From Lichenostomus cassidix (taxonomy: Eukaryota > Chordata > Aves > Passeriformes > Meliphagidae): a DNA stretch of 64,000 nucleotides. Positions 50,716-63,917 of the stretch are shown in pieces. The notes under the pieces were generated by a model. It had not been told where the DNA came from and searched no databases. It saw nothing but the letters and a program-made list of their open reading frames with translations. The stretch lies in assembly GCA_008360975.2 (NCBI GenBank), contig CM039211.1, positions 24,918,558 through 24,982,557 of the forward strand. Reading direction: 5' to 3'. Position 1 is the stretch's first letter; each line of letters begins with the position of its first letter. The translations under genes were made by a program, and so were the position numbers.

Positions 50716-53137
50716 ATGTCAGCACCGCCCAGGCTCAATGTTTGTCTGGAAAACTAAATATATTTGTTCATTTTCTATCTCACAGTGCATTTTGACAAAT
50801 CATTTCTTTTCCTATGATACCTTTCTTTTATACTATAACTCTCAAATTTTTCTTAAACATTTTTCTATTATCTTTTAACAGCTGAAACCAGAGCAAAACA
50901 AATTACTTCAACAATACTCCTTTTTTTGTGGGAAATGGAAAGAAATAGCATCACCAACATCCCTGAACAGCAAAAAAGCCATTTTGTCACAGGAAGAATA
51001 CCATCTAGAACTTATATAAACATAAGAATGACTTCATGCCAACAAGCAGTTTAAAAAAAGGCGGGGTGAATATTACATGAAGAACTTATTTATTTATGGC
51101 ATTTAAATTTGAATTTAGCCTGCAGATATAGATGGATTCCAACATTCAGATGTCGGCACAAATACCTGCCTGCAGGTCAGAACAGATGAATATCTTGCCT
51201 TTTTACCACTGATATTAGAAAAACTGTTGAGGAAATTTTCTTCAAATAAAGTTAGCTGTGGTAGGTGTGTACAGACCTGACTCATCCCTTCCCATAAAAA
51301 CGACCTAATTTTCTCAGTTTTTGGAATGTTAAGCAAGGAAGCATTTTACACTACATATTAATTTAAATCAAATCACATACCCAAAATCTCTAAAATGCTG
51401 TGGTTGACTATGGATAAACCCCATAGTCTTCACAGCAGGTAGTGAAACCGTAGTAACTTCTCGCAGAAATTTAAATGGCATAGCCTTGCCAGAAAGCATC
51501 AAGTTTGGTCGCTCTTCAAGATGTATGTGGAACAGAGATTGAGAGAAATTATTCCATGGAAATTATTTCTCCCTGTTTTAGTAAGAGCCTCCCTTCAGCT
51601 GGTGCCACCATAGCCTACCACAAAGCATTCATTTCTTTTATTCTGGTTTGTTATGGCTTGATTGAATCCTGGAGGAATGTTATGGAGTCAAAAATTTTGC
51701 AAAATGAGGTGAATCTTGACAGAAACCACAACTGAGACAAAACCAAAATGAACAATCAACTTAAGGTTTTCATAGGAAAGTGGTCTACTTGTCAATATTT
51801 GTTAGAAAAAGAGCCCATGTAAGCCTCTGTTGATGTGCTTGAAGGTAATTTTCCTTTGAGTGTACTCTTAATACTGCAGCCAGGGTGTTATCAATACATA
51901 TATGGGACAATGGAGATTGAGTTTGTTTCACCGTTTCCAATTTCAATAAAACTGTAATTAATAACTTGTGGAATCTTCATGGAAATCTGCATTTATTACC
52001 TCTTAATTTGAAGTCAATGGCTGGTGTATACTTAACTTTTCAGCCATCTAATGCAGAGGATTAGAAAGCAGCTTAGAATAAAGGAGACTTTCTTTTCCAT
52101 GATCATAACAGTTTTCTCTCTGCACTTGTCCAAGCTGAATTTTCTCTGTGACAATAAAGAAATCAGTTTAGTTCAAAACAGTAGAGAGAAATTAAAATCT
52201 TCTCAAGGACATTAGTGTCTCTGTCATATTTTATTCTCCTGGTATGTGCATATCTCCTTTCCTTGATCACATATGAGATTGCATTACCTCAGGAATAGAT
52301 TCTGCCATCGTTACACTGAATAATACCTTATTTTGAGAGCAGACTATCACAGAAACTAATAGATGATACTTCTTGTGAGTAAGTCTAGAAAGCTATAGGG
52401 GGGTGCCGACAGAAACCTGTTTCTTGCATCTCCATCTAATGTCAAAGAAGTACAAAATCTGTTATTACTTTATTTCTTACAATAAAGATGAGGACTCATA
52501 TTGGAAATAAAACTTTGTGGATTCAGTTGTTTCAGGGGAAAGAAGTTTACACTTGCCAATTCTCTGTTATTTTTTTAGTTTGGGTTTTTTTGAGGGCACA
52601 GGTGGTGGCAACTTGCCCCTCCTTATGACCTGAGACTTGCACAGTATATGGACCACCCACAAGCGACCTTTCAGAATGATTAGATCATATATGGCAGCAA
52701 AACAGATGAATCAGTATCATACATTTGGAATCTATGTAGATTCATGTGTGGTGGCATATTAGAAATTGAGTAAATCACAGGCAAAATCCATCTTTCACAA
52801 CACTCATTCTAAAATGCTGAAATTTTGAAGTTAAAAAAAATAAACTGCTGTGTATCTACAATAGATTACCCACATGAAGTGGGAATTGGTGGTCTAATAT
52901 ATAGAATAATGTGATGGCATGAGGTACTTCTTGGTACTTTTAAGTACTTGGATGAGGGAATTAAAGTTTATGTAATAAATATTCTGTAGAAACAAAAGTT
53001 GGATTAAGAATTGCATTGGAGAAAGGGTTTAAAGTTCCAAATCACCTTGAAAAATCAGAGATATGGTATGAGAAACAGGATAAAATTTAATAAGATAAAT
53101 ACAAATAACTTTATTTGTGTGGTAAAAATAGACTGCA
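50716..53137. other. Non-coding AT-rich sequence
   Basis: No supported gene or repeat. The 76-codon frame at 51505-51735 (+) and the 73-codon frame at 51115-51336 (-) are not recognisable. Confidence 0.6.
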
Positions 53138-53550
53138 GTCAACACACTGGAGGGAAGGGATGCCATCCAGAGGAGCCTTGACAGGCTTGAGAGTTGAACC
53201 AGTGAAAACCTAAAAAAAGTTTAAAAAAGCAAGGTTCTGCACCTGGGTCTGGGCAATCCTAGATACATTTACAGGTAGGGAGGAGAAATGATTGAGAGCA
53301 GCCCTGCAGAGAAAGACTTGGGGGTGATGGGTGATGAAAACCTCCACGTGAGCTGGCGGTGTGTACTCCCAACCCAGGAAACTGATGGAATTCCAGGCTG
53401 CATGAAAAGCAGCACTGCCAGCTGGAGAAGGAGGAAGTTCTGCCTCTGTACTTTACCCTGGTGAAACCCACCTGGAATTTGCATCAGCTCTGGGGTCCCA
53501 GCACAGGGAGGACATGGACCTCCCTTGGAGTGAGTCCAGAGAAAGGACAA
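53138..53550 (+). mobile_element. CR1 LINE, reverse-transcriptase fragment
   Basis: The text starts AACACACTGGAGGGAAGGGA and follows the same part of CR1 as 33245-33670 of the large copy. Shared landmarks are ATGCCATCCAGAGG, a GAGAGCAGCCCTG word, GACTTGGGGGTG, CTCTGGGGTCCCAGC and GGAGTGAGTCCAGAG. Both ends are truncated, with no 3' UTR or octamer tail seen. Frames are broken. The 70- and 128-codon minus-strand open frames are antisense shadows. Confidence 0.9.
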
Positions 53551-56500
53551 TAAGTTGACCATGCAAGAGCAGAGAAACAAGAAATCAGTTATGCCAAGGC
53601 TTTTGCAAATATGAAAGAGAAGATAGTGGCTTAAAATGCAGCACAAAATATCCACATAGAAATTTTCAGCTTATTTTTATTTCAATTCATAAAGGTAATA
53701 AAACAACACAATGAATTACTTAAAAGGCTGAGAAGCCTTTGTAATGTGAAAAATGATACAATTGATCCTATGTTTTAAACAGTGAACATAATTGGCTGTT
53801 CCTTGGGTCCTTTCCAGGTCTATTTTTCTAAAATTTTAATTCTAGGAATCAGAACAGGAAGATTGTATTTTTTTAGTTCAGAGTTATCTAGTAGTATGAC
53901 TTTTAAACTCATGTTTTGAAGATACATGCTGTAAATCCTTAGGAAGTACCAGCTGTGAAGACATCAGTTAAGAGCAGTATTTTCCCTTGAAAGAAGCTTG
54001 GTTAGATGGTACGGTTGACTTAACAGATTGTTCCCTTATTGCTATTACTCTTAATAGTTCACACTGTGTTAATTCATCCTTTCACTTAGAACTTGAACAT
54101 CAAATGAATATTTTTATAAATAAGTATACTGTGAGTGTAGGGCGGGTAATGAAAAGTCACTGAGCTGTGGACCACACTTTTGGAAATATTTTAAATCTTT
54201 AATTCAAACCTCATGGCCCTGGAACTTTAGGGTAATAGCTTTGATATAGTCACTGTTAAAATATTTAAATAATAACTTGGGGTTTTTTAAAGTTTAGGAG
54301 AAAGATGCATAAGTGAGAAGGGAAGAAATTAAAGTAGTGATGAAATTTTATGATTTTATTTCAAAGCTTAGTATTAAATTGATATTGCCCTCGTAATCTT
54401 TGTGTGAAGAATTTTCAAGCTGGAGTCAGTTTATGTTGAAGTTTATGGAAATATTCCTACTAGATTTTTTTTCCTTTTTTTCAGAGTGAATAGACAAAAA
54501 AAGGTAATAGACATTAGTGGAATTTACCTTTGGATATAAGGACACATTAGACATAACTGAAACTATTGTAACTCACTCCATTTACATTTGCCCAGAAACA
54601 GATGCAGACATAAAAAGCAGAGCTTAAAATCATGAGCCCTGCTAGTTTATGTTAACTCTTTAATTTGTTTTGACTATGAAGTAAATGACTGTAAAAATCT
54701 GTCTGCAAAACCATCTATTCAGATATTTTTGACTTTTGAAAGAACAGACAATATTCACAAATAGATTTTCTTTATAGGAGACAATGCCTTTCTCTCCTGA
54801 CATCCCTCTGAAAAGCACTGAGTCTCTGCACGTGGTCAGTGGTACTTCTGAGGCTTTTCATCCCTCCTATTAGAGGTGATTTTGACTGGTTGTGATGTCA
54901 AATGCTGTGATAAGAGATACACAGACTCCATAAGAAATTGGATTATTTTAAAATCAATCACAGCACTATCCAGAAACTTCATTAAAGTTTAGAGCTGCTT
55001 CTTCTGGCAGAACCATTTGTTCCTGTCTAGAGGAAAAACAATGAATATACAATATAGTGAAGAGAAACAAAAATAAAAGAACAATTAGTTTAAAAAGATA
55101 ATAACTCCAATTAAGCTCAAGAACTGAGAAAGCATGTGAGATGAAATAAGTCTGGTAAAGTAATAAATGTTACATTTTAGTAAAAAACAAGTTATAAACA
55201 AGAGTAATAAAACCAGAATTACTAAGTCAGGTGTTCTATTTGAATATTAGTTTAATCACACCAAAGAATACCTTGCATGTAAGAATCTGGTTAGAAATGA
55301 CTGTGTTATGGTCTGTGTTTTTCTGAATTTGTGTGGGGCAATACTACTTTTTTTCTATAGCCAAAAGAAGGGAAGAAGAACCAAAATGTTTAGCCTAATG
55401 CTTTTACTTTTGCCTGTATTTTAGATAGTAAAATTCCAAACTGGTTAATGACAGTTTTAACTGGTTAAAATGATTTGACATAAAGTTCAATTTCCACATT
55501 CTGCACAACTGTATACCCTCCTCTTATGCCTCAGGCTTGTTGTAATTCTTGTGTAGAATGTTTTTCTGATACTGATGTAAGTCACTCTATCTCTGTCCTC
55601 TTTTTGAAAAAAAAAAATATGGGGAGTAAAAATGAACAGTAATGAAACAGACATGCAATCTTTTTCCTTATCATTTCAGGTGGATCATGTGGGCTTCCTG
55701 ACTAGTTCCTTTGTCTACAGGGTTTATGAAATTGACACCCACCTCTTTGTGCCCATTCCTACTGTACATCTTTACCTTAGTGTACCTCAGCTCTTACCCA
55801 TTTCTTTCCGATCTTTCTTCACTTGATCTTGGTCTAGTACTGCAGTCCAACAACTGTGACAGAGAAATCCTGTTTGTATTGCAGTATCATGAAGGGAGCA
55901 CATGTCATTTTGCATCACAGAAGCCTTTTTTCAGGAAATTTTTCATTTTGCTTTTACAGATATAAAAAAAAACTAGTAAGGACATGATAAAAAGAAGACT
56001 GGGGGGAGGCTGCGGATAAATGATGGGTGAGGAGGAGAACAAGAACCTGATAACCCATTTGTCTCTCTTAATATTAGACAACTATATCCCTGATGTAAAG
56101 GCATAAAGTGACAGAAAACATGAATATTCTGACTGGGGATTTAGTAAGTGACCTGTGTAGGAATCCAGCAAGACTCAGATGTGCTGAGGGTAAGCATGGG
56201 CTGCACACTCTCAGCCATGACAGACTCAGAAGACACACAGGTTGCTTAGTGCACAGAAAGACTTCCTTTGAGAAGCATACGTTTGCTACTGTCATAAAAG
56301 ATATTTGGAACCATCCGCTTTGTTAAAATAGAGAGGAAGCAGGGGATTTGGGCAATCCTTTCTCATATTTTCTAGCCCTCCAACTTTTTCTTGTAAGTTG
56401 TCCTTACTCTTCCTTAAAGTAAGGACATTCCCTAAGTAAACTTCTGTCTCTATACCTATGGGGACTAAAAAATTCTTTGCTATTATGGCTGCTTAGATGG

Positions 56501-58056
56501 GTGTATGGTCCTGGTTTGTTTGGTCTAGCTGTGCAGAATCAACTAAAATCAGTCATTGATTCATCAGGTACAAAGAATACCTTCAAGAACAATGTGTTGA
56601 AATCTTTCTCACAACAAATTAAAAATTTAACCTTTTTTTAGTTTTTATGTCGAATTTTTTTTAAATACACACAGGTAAGTAAATGTTTTTCCTTCAGTAC
56701 TTGACTGAAGTAAAAATAAAATACAACCAATGGGTTTATTAATCAACAATAACGATTTTGGGAAAATCTTAGTGCTTAGGTTTTTCTTTCAATTAATGTT
56801 TCTAAATTATTTCTTTAGTCTGTTCTCATTTTTCACTGAGGTTATAAAGTTCTGAAGACCCCTTAGTGTGGTGGGCTCTCTACAGTGCTTTGGGACTTTC
56901 ACGGGAAAAATATTATTCTGATTTAGGATAGTTTTTAATATATAAGTCAAGGTGAAAAACAACTAATCCTGGCAAAAGTTGAGAAATGTATATACCAGTG
57001 AGGCTGTTTCATAACTTTTAAGTCCATTACTTGACACCAGTGCCATCAGTACTGTTTTTACATTAAGAAGCACACTGTTTCACTATTTCTAGGGCTCTGT
57101 TTTGCCTTTTTATGTCATGTTCTTAAAGCTTTTGCAAAATTGTCTGCCATTTGATATCATTTGTCACTGATATAACCTTTTACGTACATGGTAGGTGAGT
57201 AATTTTTCAGCTCCTTACAGAAAAACCTCACTTTTTTCTAAGAGATTCCCATGGGCAGTATGCTGAGTCAGCATGCAACACTCATAAGATTGCTGATTAC
57301 TATATATTTAAAAATATTTAGCAGCTAATTGGACTGTTGTAGAGATTTTGCTGCCATGTGAATATGTTTATTTGGAAATCTAGGGATAGACAGCAATATA
57401 ATCATAGTGAACAGAGTATATGCAGAGGAAGTTTGTTCTTTTTATTCTGTAAAAAAGTCATATTTCCTATCTGGAATAACAGTATGCACTACCCAGGCTT
57501 TCCTCATGCAATTTAAGCTTTATGTCTGGGTGTCAGGTCATGGTCCAGGGAATGCCAAACCAGGCTTTAAGCAAGCAGGATGCAAACTGCCAAGCTTTTT
57601 CCAGCTGCGGTGCAGGCTGACTACTGGAGCAGCTTTCCCAGCCACCAGTTTCTTCTGCATACAGAGTCTTCCTTTTGAACTCCAGTGACAAAGCCCTGAG
57701 CAGCAGTCTCTGTCTCTCTTCCATTCCTGTTCCTCAACCCTTTTCTCTTGCTGCTGGATTCCCTTTGGCTCCTTCTCCCTCTCTTTTGGCAGAACATGGA
57801 AAAATAAGTGAATGGTAGTGTGTGAAGGGACTGGAAATAAGAGGAGGAGACAGGGATATCCCTGTCCCTCTACTCCTCATACTCCAAACAAGCTCACCAA
57901 CTCCTTTCATCTCTCAGCTGAACCTTCCTGCCTTCTCTATTGCTGTATGGAACTTCACCAATAGCCAATAAACAGCTTTTGGTTGCTTCTCAGATGTGAT
58001 AGCACCAGTAAAACAAACCAGAATATTATTGACGCTACGGACCTTGAAACCAAAAG
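53551..58056. other. Non-coding sequence, mostly AT-rich
   Basis: No supported gene. 57530-57960 is GC-richer with pyrimidine-rich stretches, and CCAATAGCCAATAAAC near 57958 is reminiscent of promoter and poly(A) words but is not bounded like an LTR. The 93-codon frame at 57407-57688 (+) and the antisense frame at 57533-57724 are unrecognised. Confidence 0.55.
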
Positions 58057-58133
58057 GAATTTTTTTTAAGTAGTTTAGCTTTCATTGGATCACGTTGTTA
58101 GCAATTTCTGGAATTGCTTCCTTGATCTGTACA
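58057..58133. repeat. 77-bp perfect duplication, left copy
   Basis: It is identical base for base to 58146-58222, starting GAATTTTTTTTAAGTAG and ending TTGATCTGTACA. The period is 89 bp. It belongs to no repeat family I recognise. Confidence 0.97.
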
Positions 58134-58145
58134 AAAAAATTCCTT
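58134..58145. repeat. 12-base filler between the duplicate copies
   Basis: AAAAAATTCCTT. Its last nine bases (58137-58145) are the exact reverse complement of 58054-58062 at the left edge of the first copy. Confidence 0.8.
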
Positions 58146-58222
58146 GAATTTTTTTTAAGTAGTTTAGCTTTCATTGGATCACGTTGTTAGCAATTTCTGG
58201 AATTGCTTCCTTGATCTGTACA
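58146..58222. repeat. 77-bp perfect duplication, right copy
   Basis: An exact copy of 58057-58133. The absence of any difference implies a very recent duplication, gene conversion or an assembly or sequencing artefact. Confidence 0.97.
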
Positions 58223-59189
58223 TTAGTTGGGGTACATTTTTTACTTTGCACATTTACTGTCTGATTGCACTTCAATTCTAGCCTATTATCTTCCTCTTCC
58301 TTACTATAATTTCTCAAGTTTCCTGATGTGAAGTACCATTACATTTTCCCTCATAAAGCATTTTCCAGTCTTTTCAAAGCTTAATACCTACTGAATTCAG
58401 TGAAGATCAGAGAAAGGCTGTAAGAGTTTTCAAAGACATTAAACACTTTCCAAAAGAGGGACTAGTGGGTAAGGTAGGAGAAGAAACAGTTGAGGGAAAT
58501 AACACACAGAAATCTTAGAGACACCTTGTAGAATTTGGATGGGCATGTCTCTGCTGGTATGGGAACAGAGGGAATCAAATGAAATAAGGTTAAGGAAAAC
58601 TGAAAACCAGTGATTTCTTATGCAGTAAGTTACTAATTTGTGGCAGTTTTTGCTTAGAGGTAGTGGATTTTAGGTGTTTGAGTTTTGTTTCTCTTGAGGT
58701 GAGCTAAGGAAATCCATTGATGGCTGCTAAATTCAGAGAACACAGCATAGCACCTTATCCTATATATGGTGTAGGGGGGAAGCCATAACTTCAGCTGTGA
58801 GGATAATTTATTGATTATTGAGCCAGTCAGATCATCTTTAAGTTTTTGTGGAAAGTGAAAATATTAAGGAAATGGCAGTAGCTACCCAGAGTCTTCAGTT
58901 CTTTTGGTTCCTTAATTACAGCAAAATCGAAGCTCTTTACTGCAAAAAACACTTCAAAATATATTTAGTTTAATTGTTGAAAACAACTAAATTCTCCAGC
59001 TAACATGCATTAAACAGATAGTATCACAGAAAATTATGTGTAATTAACAATCTTGGCTAGTAATTCAGCTCCTTGAAGTTGTCTGAAGCATAGGGAAAGT
59101 TGTAGCTTCTATTTAGAGTTAAAATTTTTGAGTCAAGCAGTATTATTTTTTGGCATGTAAGAATAATTAAATAATAATTAATTATTAAA
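58223..59189. other. Non-coding AT-rich sequence
   Basis: Nothing recognisable. A run of TAAT/ATTA words at 59162-59189 leads into the hairpin. Confidence 0.6.
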
Positions 59190-59238
59190 TTAAGGGCTTG
59201 ATATAGCCCTTTGATTAAGGGCTATATCATGCCCTTAA
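59190..59238. repeat. Near-perfect 22-bp hairpin
   Basis: The left arm, 59190-59211 (TTAAGGGCTTGATATAGCCC then TT), pairs with 59217-59238 at 21 of 22 positions around a 5-base loop TGATT. The stem contains GC-rich GGGC/GCCC blocks in an otherwise AT-only neighbourhood. It could be a small transposon-like palindrome or a pre-miRNA-shaped fold, though the stem is on the short side for the latter. Confidence 0.88.
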
Positions 59239-62200
59239 TCAAATATGCTGTTGGTTTATTTATTTCAGATCTCATTGCAAGCTTGAACACAGGGCAAGAC
59301 TAGTAATAGCCAAATTTTCTGAATAAATCCAGTGTAGAACTAAGTCAAATATATCTATGCACAATGATTTTTAGTAAAAGAATAAAACATTTGTAATTAT
59401 TCATTCAAAAAGCTCACCAGGAATTGAGTTTTAGTATGTAGTATCAGCTAGTTAAAAGTAAACTCTGCAAGGTAAACAATTGCAAATCTGTCTATGAAAC
59501 TCTTTTTAAAATTATGATGTGAAGAAATCTATGTGTAAATTATTACAAATTTATTTATGGTTCAATAAGTACTGAAGTTTTAGATATTCTTTCTTATGGT
59601 ATTCTAAAAAGTTTTATGGTAATCTAAAATTTTCATTGCTACATTAACATGCAAAAGTTACATGGGTACCTTTACTTCACTGCAAACAGAATTGTGGATT
59701 TACTTTGGGTTCATAAAGTTCAAAAAGTTTGAAGTTTTCCAGATTCATGACACAAACACTCAGCACAGACCTGGGAACAAGACAAGGACTTCCCATCTGG
59801 AGACCAGGACGAACTGAAGGAATGCAGACCTTCCCTTTGATTTTGAGAGTGATTGTTGGCTCAAAATCAGGAACACTTAACTGCAGCATGATCTGCTCTT
59901 CATCAAGGAATTAGAGACTTTTTTGTTTTAATTTTATTTTTTTAGGTATGTTAATATTTGAGATGTTGTCCACAGATTATGCCAAATAGGACATGATGCA
60001 TCTTTTGGTCTTAAATCATAGTACCTCTGCACAACTTTTAGAACTTTTCTTTACTATCATATTTCTGCAAATAAGACAAGTTGTTTGACTCACTTAAATG
60101 AAGACTGGAAAGGCACCTTCAGACTCTAGCTTTTTCCAAATTCAAAATGCCTGTTTTAAACAGTAAGCATAAGTCCCATCTGACAGGAACTGAAGGCTCA
60201 CGTGAGGAACACTGTGCTGTACATGAGCTCCTTCAGCAAATCACTTAAGTAGATGAGGCTGCTGATTGCTTCTGCCTAATATTCAAGCTCATCATGAACA
60301 TGTGGCATTTCAAGACTTGCCATATTGATGCAAATAAACATGACAAATAGAATAGAAACACTCAGGTCATTGTACACAAAAAAAAACCCCAAACCAGAAA
60401 GACGTTAAGTACTAAGTGTTAGGTTCCTGAGTCACCCTTAGTGTCTTTAGAATTTTAAATATCTTTATGTATCCAGCCTTAATTTACCATAGTGACAGTG
60501 GAAAAATGCAAATTGAAGTCCAAGTCTGCTTTGAAAAGATTCACTCCTAAACTGAAACTCAGCAAACTCTAGGACTACTGCCTGAACAAATGTCAAAGTC
60601 ATACTGCAAATCAAAGTAATTCTTCAGCATATTTCTAAAAGGTCATAAAAATGATTGTAAAGGAAAATGTTTCCTCTGAAAAGGAAGATATGGACAGAGA
60701 TATGGCCTACTTCTTTTGTCCCATCTGTACTTTGTTCATGGAGATTTTTAAATTAGAAGGTAAAATAATTTTACTATCTGTTTTCACACAGAGATGACTT
60801 TGTGGGGAAATATTAACTTTTGACCAATATTTCAGGTTTTCTGGTTCTATGTTGTATGGTTTATTTTATTTAGCTTGTGCCCTTATCCTATTTTGGGATA
60901 CAAGTCCTGCAAATAAATAAATAGAAGCTAGGTTCTTTCACTGTCACAGAGCAGAAATGTTTAATAAGTTGTTTAAAAAACCATCAAGACAAGGAAAATA
61001 TCTATTTTCTTGGAAAAAAAACCCAACAGGTGTGATAAAAGACCAAAAGAATAGGAGAAAAGAAAATTATTGGAAAATAAAATTTGTAAGAGACCTGTAA
61101 AAATAATTTCAGAAAAAAATACTTTCCTTTTTGCTTTTATTGTTATGATTTTGAAGACAATTTTACATATGTTTCCTGGGGAGGAAATGCGGTATCTTTG
61201 TACGGAATTGGTCTCATGACTCTAATAATTGAATTTTAGAAAAGAAAAGTAAATGTTATTTTGGTGGCCCTGTTTGATCTCCTCTGAAGCATGTTGTTAC
61301 ACCATTTGGAGGCAGTGTAGATGTTCTCTTTGAATTGGCTTTCTTTCCCAAAGGTAAAGGAGAAAAATCTATTATATGGGTGCAATTCAGCAACACTGGT
61401 GTAATTCAAATTTATATAACTGAAAAATCCCTTTGCTTTCACAATTGGAATTATAGCTACTTGAGGTTTTTTTACTTGAGGTTTTATTTCTGAGATAACA
61501 CAGGTGCCTATAGTAAAACTAAGGACAGCATTTCAAAACAAGTTCCCTCTGTGTTTTGCATTATTGACCTACTTTATCTCTGATCAGCTTGAAAAAAATC
61601 ACAGCTTGTTATGCTGATGTGAATATTTTTACACAGCAAAGATGCACAAAGACCTTGTCTCCTAAAACAGGACATGGGCAAAGAAAATTTACATTTTCCT
61701 GTGATGAGCCCTTCAGTGCCTGAACCAGCCTGCTTCTTCTTCCTCTCAGCTCTGCGAGCAGCTCTCGGACTGGACTCTCAGTGAAAAACCGTATTTCAGG
61801 CTGCCATTATGAGGAAAAAACCCCTAAGGTAGCACCAAACAGGAATCTGGTGTGGCTGCAGGGTCCATTACTGCAGGCCAATGGGCACACTGCTGGGGTG
61901 TCATGGGAGGGAGGAGAGCAGCCATCCCAGCCCTGGCTGAACCACAGTCTGCCCTGGTGAGCTCCAGTGGAGAACTGCATTTAGTGTGTAAATGAGAGGC
62001 CTTTCATTTCTCAAGCTAGTGTACAAAATCCCCTTCGGTTGAGAGCCAACATGGGGAGTCAGCCAGCACTGAGTGAACTACAGAAGAGCTTCAGCTCTTA
62101 TTTTAGTGAGACAAAGCACTGTCACTTCTTCGATGCACTTCTTCCCTTGCACTTCAGTGCCGCAAGTTCACATCCCAGCTGGGGACTTGGTCTCTTGGTG

Positions 62201-63917
62201 AGACTGTTTTCTGGAACATAATGTTCTTGGTGCTAAAAGCAATTATTACAAAGGGAGAAATTCAATCAGGAAGGCAAAAACACCATGTAGTGTCTGTTCA
62301 CTGATTCATAACTAAGGATAGTAATTAAATAGTAGGTTGGTTTGAACTATGCCTTTCCCAGCAGCTTGCTTCTAAGGCAGCTGCTTTGGTGTCTTCTGGG
62401 TTGAATTAAGAAGTGGAGAAAAGTGACAATAAAAATAATAATAGCAGAAATGTCATGGCTGATTGTCTTTTATGAAAACGTCATTTCTTTCTGTTGAGTT
62501 GCACGTATTTTTCTACTGTTTTTATGTGAGGATCATCCAAATTCCATACATTTGAGTAGCCACACATTCTAAATTCAGTACTTTAAAGGCGTATTTAGAC
62601 AAAAATGTGTAATGAAAAACTATGAGTAATATATATGACTCTAATACATTTCATTCTTTCCTACTGCTGACTGTTCATGGTTTTTCATATGATATTCATA
62701 TACTTTTGAATATCAGATCTAAGTATGAAGACTTCCAGGACTGAGACAGCAGATGCTTTTTCTTTGTGCAGAGTGTATTACTGCAGTGGGAATGCCTCCT
62801 GAGAGAGAAATATATATGTGTGAGTATATACCCATCTATACATCTTTATATATCATGTGTATATATCCTTACATATCATGTGATGGTTCTTTTTTTGTTT
62901 TCACAGAATGCCTTGAAAAACAGGCCAGATAAATTACTGGTCAGTCAGGGAGTGGTCTGTGTAGTTCCAAGCTTAGTGTGTTATGTGCATTAGTCCTTTA
63001 CCACAGTTGTGGTTAATAACTAATGGTTGAGATTTATGCTACCATGCATTCAGAATGTTCCTTGTTTGAAAAGTCAAATCTAGGGTCTGGAAAGTCTCTC
63101 TAACCTGAACAACTCCACCTGCTCCCTAGATCATGCAGACAAGAAAGCATGACATTTCCCGAAAGAATGAACAATGTTTCTGTCCTTAGAAAACGAGACA
63201 AAACTGCCAGGGAGCTATATATCAAGATATTTTGTGTCTTTAAAAACATTCTGTTCTTGCTTTCAGTGATCAGCTGAGGCCAAGGAAAAATAAAACAACA
63301 GAAAGAAAGAGGATCATTTTCACCAATTAGCAAATACTTAGCTCTAATACTCTTATCTGTTCAACAATCTGATTCCACAAGATCTTCTTCACATTGCGCA
63401 CAGATTTACACACCACCTGTACTGCCAATGAAAAAGTCAGGGCAGCTACACTCAGTACAGAAATAAATCAACTAAACAGCTGTTGGAAAGACGTATGCTT
63501 TTAGTAGCTCCAAGGATAACATTGATCAGCAAATGGAGTAATGGGGAAAAAAAATCTGAAAGTGTAAAACCAAGCAGTTTTGATGGTTTCTAGGGGCAAC
63601 CAAATGTTCGTGCTCTGTCCCTGATTGCTATTTGCATTCATTAATGTGCTTAATTTAAGAGCTCTTACCATTTTGACTTAAAAAAATTAGTGAAAGGCAT
63701 CATCACTAAAATTTGTTTAGATATTTTGATCTTTTTCCAAAGCAATTTCTTGCTGGAATATGTGAGAGCTCTAAAGCTGATAAATCTGCAGAAGATAATT
63801 CTGTACAAAATCTGGTTTTATTCATATAAAATACACCGTGACCCTCTTAGGATCAACTGGTAGGCAAAAGTGAGGCAGTGGAACAGAAACTCAGAAGTGT
63901 GAAATTGAAGGCCAACC
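59239..63917. other. Non-coding sequence
   Basis: No supported gene. A GC-richer patch at 61690-61990 contains a frame without an ATG that is open for about 75 codons, ending near 61955, with no recognisable family. A TA-rich microsatellite lies at 62810-62881. An octamer ATTTGCAT lies at 63630-63637 in TAAT-rich DNA. The remaining short open frames are unrecognised. Confidence 0.55.
62810..62881. repeat. Imperfect TA/TATG/TATC microsatellite
   Basis: TATATATGTGTGAG, TATATACCCATC and ATATATCATGTG style units with interruptions. The window's Tyr/Ile-rich open frame at 62766-62993 is read through it. Confidence 0.7.

Noticed and set aside
53269..53655. 128-codon minus-strand open frame
   Set aside because: Antisense shadow of the CR1 fragment at 53138-53550.
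53795..53860. GGTCCTTTCCAGGTC followed by TTCTAGGAATCAG, slightly like a CR1 tail
   Set aside because: The match to the CR1 3' end is too weak and lacks the octamer repeat.
57955..58010. CCAAT and AATAAA words resembling an LTR
   Set aside because: No TG...CA boundaries, no target duplication and no TATA box in order.
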